A stretch of DNA of 15,765 bases. Source: JBGCDD01 sp045105075 (GTDB lineage Bacteria > Pseudomonadota > Alphaproteobacteria > Rhodobacterales > Rhodobacteraceae). The notes under the pieces were generated by a model. It saw only the letters and a program-made list of their open reading frames with translations. It ran no database searches and was not told where the DNA came from. A program made the position numbers and the translations under genes. Location: the NCBI GenBank assembly GCA_045105075.1, contig JBGCDD010000118.1:1-15765 (forward strand). Reading direction: 5' to 3'. Positions 13,456 through 15,765 of the stretch are shown here, one piece after another (position 1 is the stretch's first letter; the number at the start of each line of letters is the position of its first letter).

Positions 13456-15269
13456 AACGAACAACCCGGTTTCAGCCTCATGATGTCCGGCGAACCGACC
13501 GCCGCGATGGTGCAATCCTACTCAGCTCGGGCCATTCGTTGCCGAGTCATGCGTCGAAAACAGGCGAATGGCTTCACAGGTGGGCCAATGACGCGCCGGC
13601 GCGGATTTTCCTGGCCGAGCGCAGTGGCAAAGGATGGCGCAGTGAGACCTATGCGGCAACATTGCAAAAAGTTCTGAACCTTGCCTCAAGTTTGCTTGCG
13701 CGCGGCATGGGGCGAGACACGCCGCTTTTGATCATGTCCGGCAACTCGGTGGATCACGCTCTGCTCAGCCTTGCGGCACAGTATATCGGCGTGCCGAGTG
13801 TCCCCATCGCCGAACAATATTCGCTGATCCAAGCGGCCCATCCGAGGCTGGTACAAGCGGTCGAGCTGGTGCGTCCGAAAATGGCCTATGTCAGTGACGC
13901 TGTGCAATACGCGGCGGCGCTGGACCTTGATGCGATGGTTGGAATTGACATCGTTGCCAGCGTTACAGGGGGCAAGTCGAAGATCACCTCGTTCGATGCG
14001 CTTGTGTCCGGGTCGAACGGGGTTGATCTTGCACCGGCCTATGCGTCCGTGAATGGCGACACGGTTGCCAAAATCCTCATGACCAGCGGCTCGACATCGG
14101 CCCCCAAGGGTGTCCTGACCACTCAGACGATGATGTGCGTGAACCAGGCGCAACTGGCAGACAGTTTGCCGTTCTTGCATGATCGCCCGCCGCGGTTGCT
14201 TGACTGGTTGCCGTGGAACCATGTGTTCGGGGGATCGCATAACTTCAACATGATCCTCGCCAATGGCGGTACGCTGCATATTGATGACGGCAAACCGGCC
14301 CCGGGGCTTTTTGAACGAACGCTTGAAAACCACGCGATGGCCCCCGGCACGCTCAGCTTTAACGTACCAGTAGGCTATAGCCTGTTGGCCAAGGCACTGG
14401 GTGCAGACCCAGACCTGCGTCAAACGTTCTTTGCTGATCTGGATCTGATGTTCTACGCCGGAGCGTCCTTGCCGCAGGATGTGTGGCAAGCGCTTGAAAA
14501 AATGGCGGTCGAGGTCAAAGGCGAAGTGCCTTTGATGACCTCTTCCTGGGGGCTGACGGAAACCGCCCCCGCGATATTGTTGCAGACCGAACCGATTGAC
14601 CGCTCTGGCATCGTCGGCGCACCTTTGGCTGGCATCACTGTGAAGCTGATCCCGGACGCCGACATGCGGTGCGAGGCCCGCGTGAAAGGGCCAAACGTCA
14701 TGCAGGGGTATTTTGAGAACCCCGACAAAACCAGGGATGCATTTGACGAAGAGGGTTTCTTTATCACCGGCGACGCGATGGTGTTTGTCGACCCGGATGA
14801 TCCGAACAAAGGGTTGCGATTTGACGGTCGGATATCCGAGGATTTCAAACTGCTGACCGGCACATGGGTTCGCGCGGCACAGCTGCGGATTGAAGCGCTG
14901 GAATGTCTTGCTCCGCTTGCTGCGGACGTTGTGGTGACAGGTGCTGACCGTGATGAAATCGGATTGATGATTTTCCCAAACCTCGCGGAAATGACCCGCC
15001 ACGGGTATGCGCGCGAAGACGTGGCTGGCGCACTTAACTGCCCAAAGCTTCTTTCGGATATCGAGGCCCGCCTGAAACGCCGCGCCAAAGATTTCAACAC
15101 CAGTTCTACCCGTATCGCGCGGGTGATCCTGCTGGCCGAGCCGCCCTCGATGCCCGAAGGCGAGAGCACCGCAAAGGGCAACCTCAATTTCCGCAAAGTG
15201 CTGACCCGGCGGGCTGATCTGCTTGCGCGGCTCTACTCCGACGCTGATCCAGCCGTCATCACAGTCTAA
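13452..15269 (+). CDS. fcs: Feruloyl-CoA synthase-like AMP-forming acyl-CoA ligase
   Basis: 605 residues of the adenylate-forming (ANL) superfamily. Motifs in order: P-loop 'TSGSTSAPKG' (211-220), 'LPWNHVFGGSHNF' (253-265), 'SSWGLTETAP' (364-373), 'FITGDA' (437-442), 'FDGRISEDFKLLTG' (457-470), and a C-terminal 'TAKGNLNFRKVL' (572-583) carrying the likely catalytic Lys574. The 'WNH.FGG.HNFN', 'ILANGGTLHIDDGKP' and 'SEDFKL.TGTWV' phrases are those of proteobacterial feruloyl-CoA synthases rather than general fatty acyl ligases. It would activate ferulate, p-coumarate or caffeate with ATP and CoA, the first step of their breakdown and the source of the MarR ligand. The ATG overlaps the regulator stop by four bases. 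Exact substrate preference cannot be read from sequence. Confidence 0.82.
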   Translation: MKRTTRFQPHDVRRTDRRDGAILLSSGHSLPSHASKTGEWLHRWANDAPARIFLAERSGKGWRSETYAATLQKVLNLASSLLARGMGRDTPLLIMSGNSVDHALLSLAAQYIGVPSVPIAEQYSLIQAAHPRLVQAVELVRPKMAYVSDAVQYAAALDLDAMVGIDIVASVTGGKSKITSFDALVSGSNGVDLAPAYASVNGDTVAKILMTSGSTSAPKGVLTTQTMMCVNQAQLADSLPFLHDRPPRLLDWLPWNHVFGGSHNFNMILANGGTLHIDDGKPAPGLFERTLENHAMAPGTLSFNVPVGYSLLAKALGADPDLRQTFFADLDLMFYAGASLPQDVWQALEKMAVEVKGEVPLMTSSWGLTETAPAILLQTEPIDRSGIVGAPLAGITVKLIPDADMRCEARVKGPNVMQGYFENPDKTRDAFDEEGFFITGDAMVFVDPDDPNKGLRFDGRISEDFKLLTGTWVRAAQLRIEALECLAPLAADVVVTGADRDEIGLMIFPNLAEMTRHGYAREDVAGALNCPKLLSDIEARLKRRAKDFNTSSTRIARVILLAEPPSMPEGESTAKGNLNFRKVLTRRADLLARLYSDADPAVITV

Positions 15270-15280
15270 GGAGACACATC

Positions 15281-15765
15281 ATGGTCGACATCACAAAAGT
15301 CCGCGCCATCGACATCCACACCCATGCAGAAGAGCCTTGTGGCTGTCACCCAGACGACGGCTATGACGATCTGCAATCCACAATGGCCGCGTATTTCAAA
15401 GCCCCGTGGAAGCACCCACCGACAATTTCCGAGACAGCGGCGCATTACCGTGAGCAAAACATCGCGGCCGTTATCTTTCCGGTCGATGCAGAACGCGAAA
15501 CCGGATACCGGCGCTATTCGAACGACGAGGTCGCCGAACTGGTCGCTGAGAATTCGGATGTGCTGTTACAGTTCGCCTCAATCGATCCTTGGAAGGGCAA
15601 AATGGGGGTGCGCGAGGCACGTCGCCTTATCCGCGAATACAAGGTGAAGGGGTTCAAATTTCACCCGACCATGCAGGGCTTCTTTGCCAACGACCGGATG
15701 GCCTATCCGCTCTATGAGGCGTTGCAGGAAGAAGGCTGCATTGCGCTGTTTCACACGGGTCAAAC
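15281..15765 (+). CDS. Amidohydrolase-family protein, 3' end outside window (putative 4-hydroxyphenyl-beta-ketoacyl-CoA hydrolase)
   Basis: 161 residues are visible and the frame is open at the window end. AAGGAG (15268-15273), overlapping the ligase stop, precedes ATG 15281. The metal-binding 'IDIHTHAE' (10-17, His13 and His15) and later 'GFKFHPT' (His128) and 'LFHTGQ' (His158) are typical of the amidohydrolase-2 family (COG2159). 'CGCHPDDGYDD' near the N-terminus adds a Cys-His patch of unknown role. In the beta-oxidative hydroxycinnamate pathway described in Agrobacterium, a protein of this family hydrolyses the beta-keto-thioester. The operon position and neighbours support that function here, but related decarboxylases are not excluded on the visible part. 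Confidence 0.75.
   Translation, partial: MVDITKVRAIDIHTHAEEPCGCHPDDGYDDLQSTMAAYFKAPWKHPPTISETAAHYREQNIAAVIFPVDAERETGYRRYSNDEVAELVAENSDVLLQFASIDPWKGKMGVREARRLIREYKVKGFKFHPTMQGFFANDRMAYPLYEALQEEGCIALFHTGQ

Noticed and set aside
13686..15002. 438-codon open frame on the - strand
   Set aside because: Antisense to the feruloyl-CoA synthase-like gene, which carries all adenylation motifs in order; the antisense product has no recognisable features.

Overview
The window looks like a chromosomal segment of a marine-type alphaproteobacterium, most likely Rhodobacterales (Roseobacter group). The grounds are moderately GC-rich coding sequence, an HvrA-type H-NS protein, a helix-hairpin-helix domain of the kind fused to NuoE in this group, and a form I cox gene cluster. 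No tRNA, rRNA, CRISPR array or insertion sequence was seen. The first and last genes run off the window.

Region 1 (1-3010, + strand) is a cell-envelope and nucleoid block. It holds the 3' part of a long coiled-coil OmpA-family protein, a small membrane-anchored coiled-coil/helix-hairpin-helix protein, and an H-NS/HvrA-like protein with its own promoter and a strong terminator.

Region 2 (3282-11691, - strand) is a nearly complete aerobic carbon monoxide dehydrogenase operon, transcribed coxC, then coxM-coxS-coxL-coxD-coxE-coxF-coxG. coxM, coxS and coxL encode the FAD, 2x[2Fe-2S] and Mo-Cu subunits. The order M-S-L and the active-site motif SYRCSFR with the Cu-ligand Cys mark it as form I, the bona fide CO oxidiser. 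CoxD (MoxR AAA+ ATPase), CoxE (VWA protein) and CoxF (XdhC-like) are cofactor-maturation factors, and CoxG is the SRPBCC partner of the enzyme. Four-base stop/start overlaps (S/L, D/E, E/F) indicate tight translational coupling. The upstream MHYT-LytTR protein (CoxC type) is the likely gas-responsive regulator. The 141-base gap between it and coxM holds a perfect 11-bp direct repeat spaced 21 bp, a good candidate for its operator. coxB, coxH, coxI and coxK are not in the window.

Region 3 (11692-15765, + strand) is a divergent hydroxycinnamate (ferulate/p-coumarate) catabolic operon: enoyl-CoA hydratase, MarR regulator (HcaR/CouR type), feruloyl-CoA synthase-like ligase and the start of an amidohydrolase-family protein. 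This set matches the CoA-dependent beta-oxidative deacetylation route. At the head of the operon lies a 150-bp in-frame remnant of a short-chain dehydrogenase. Its N-terminus is joined directly to its C-terminal part, which suggests that the 3-hydroxyacyl-CoA dehydrogenase of this pathway was lost here by internal deletion. That remnant and the direct repeats before coxM are the most interesting points of the window.
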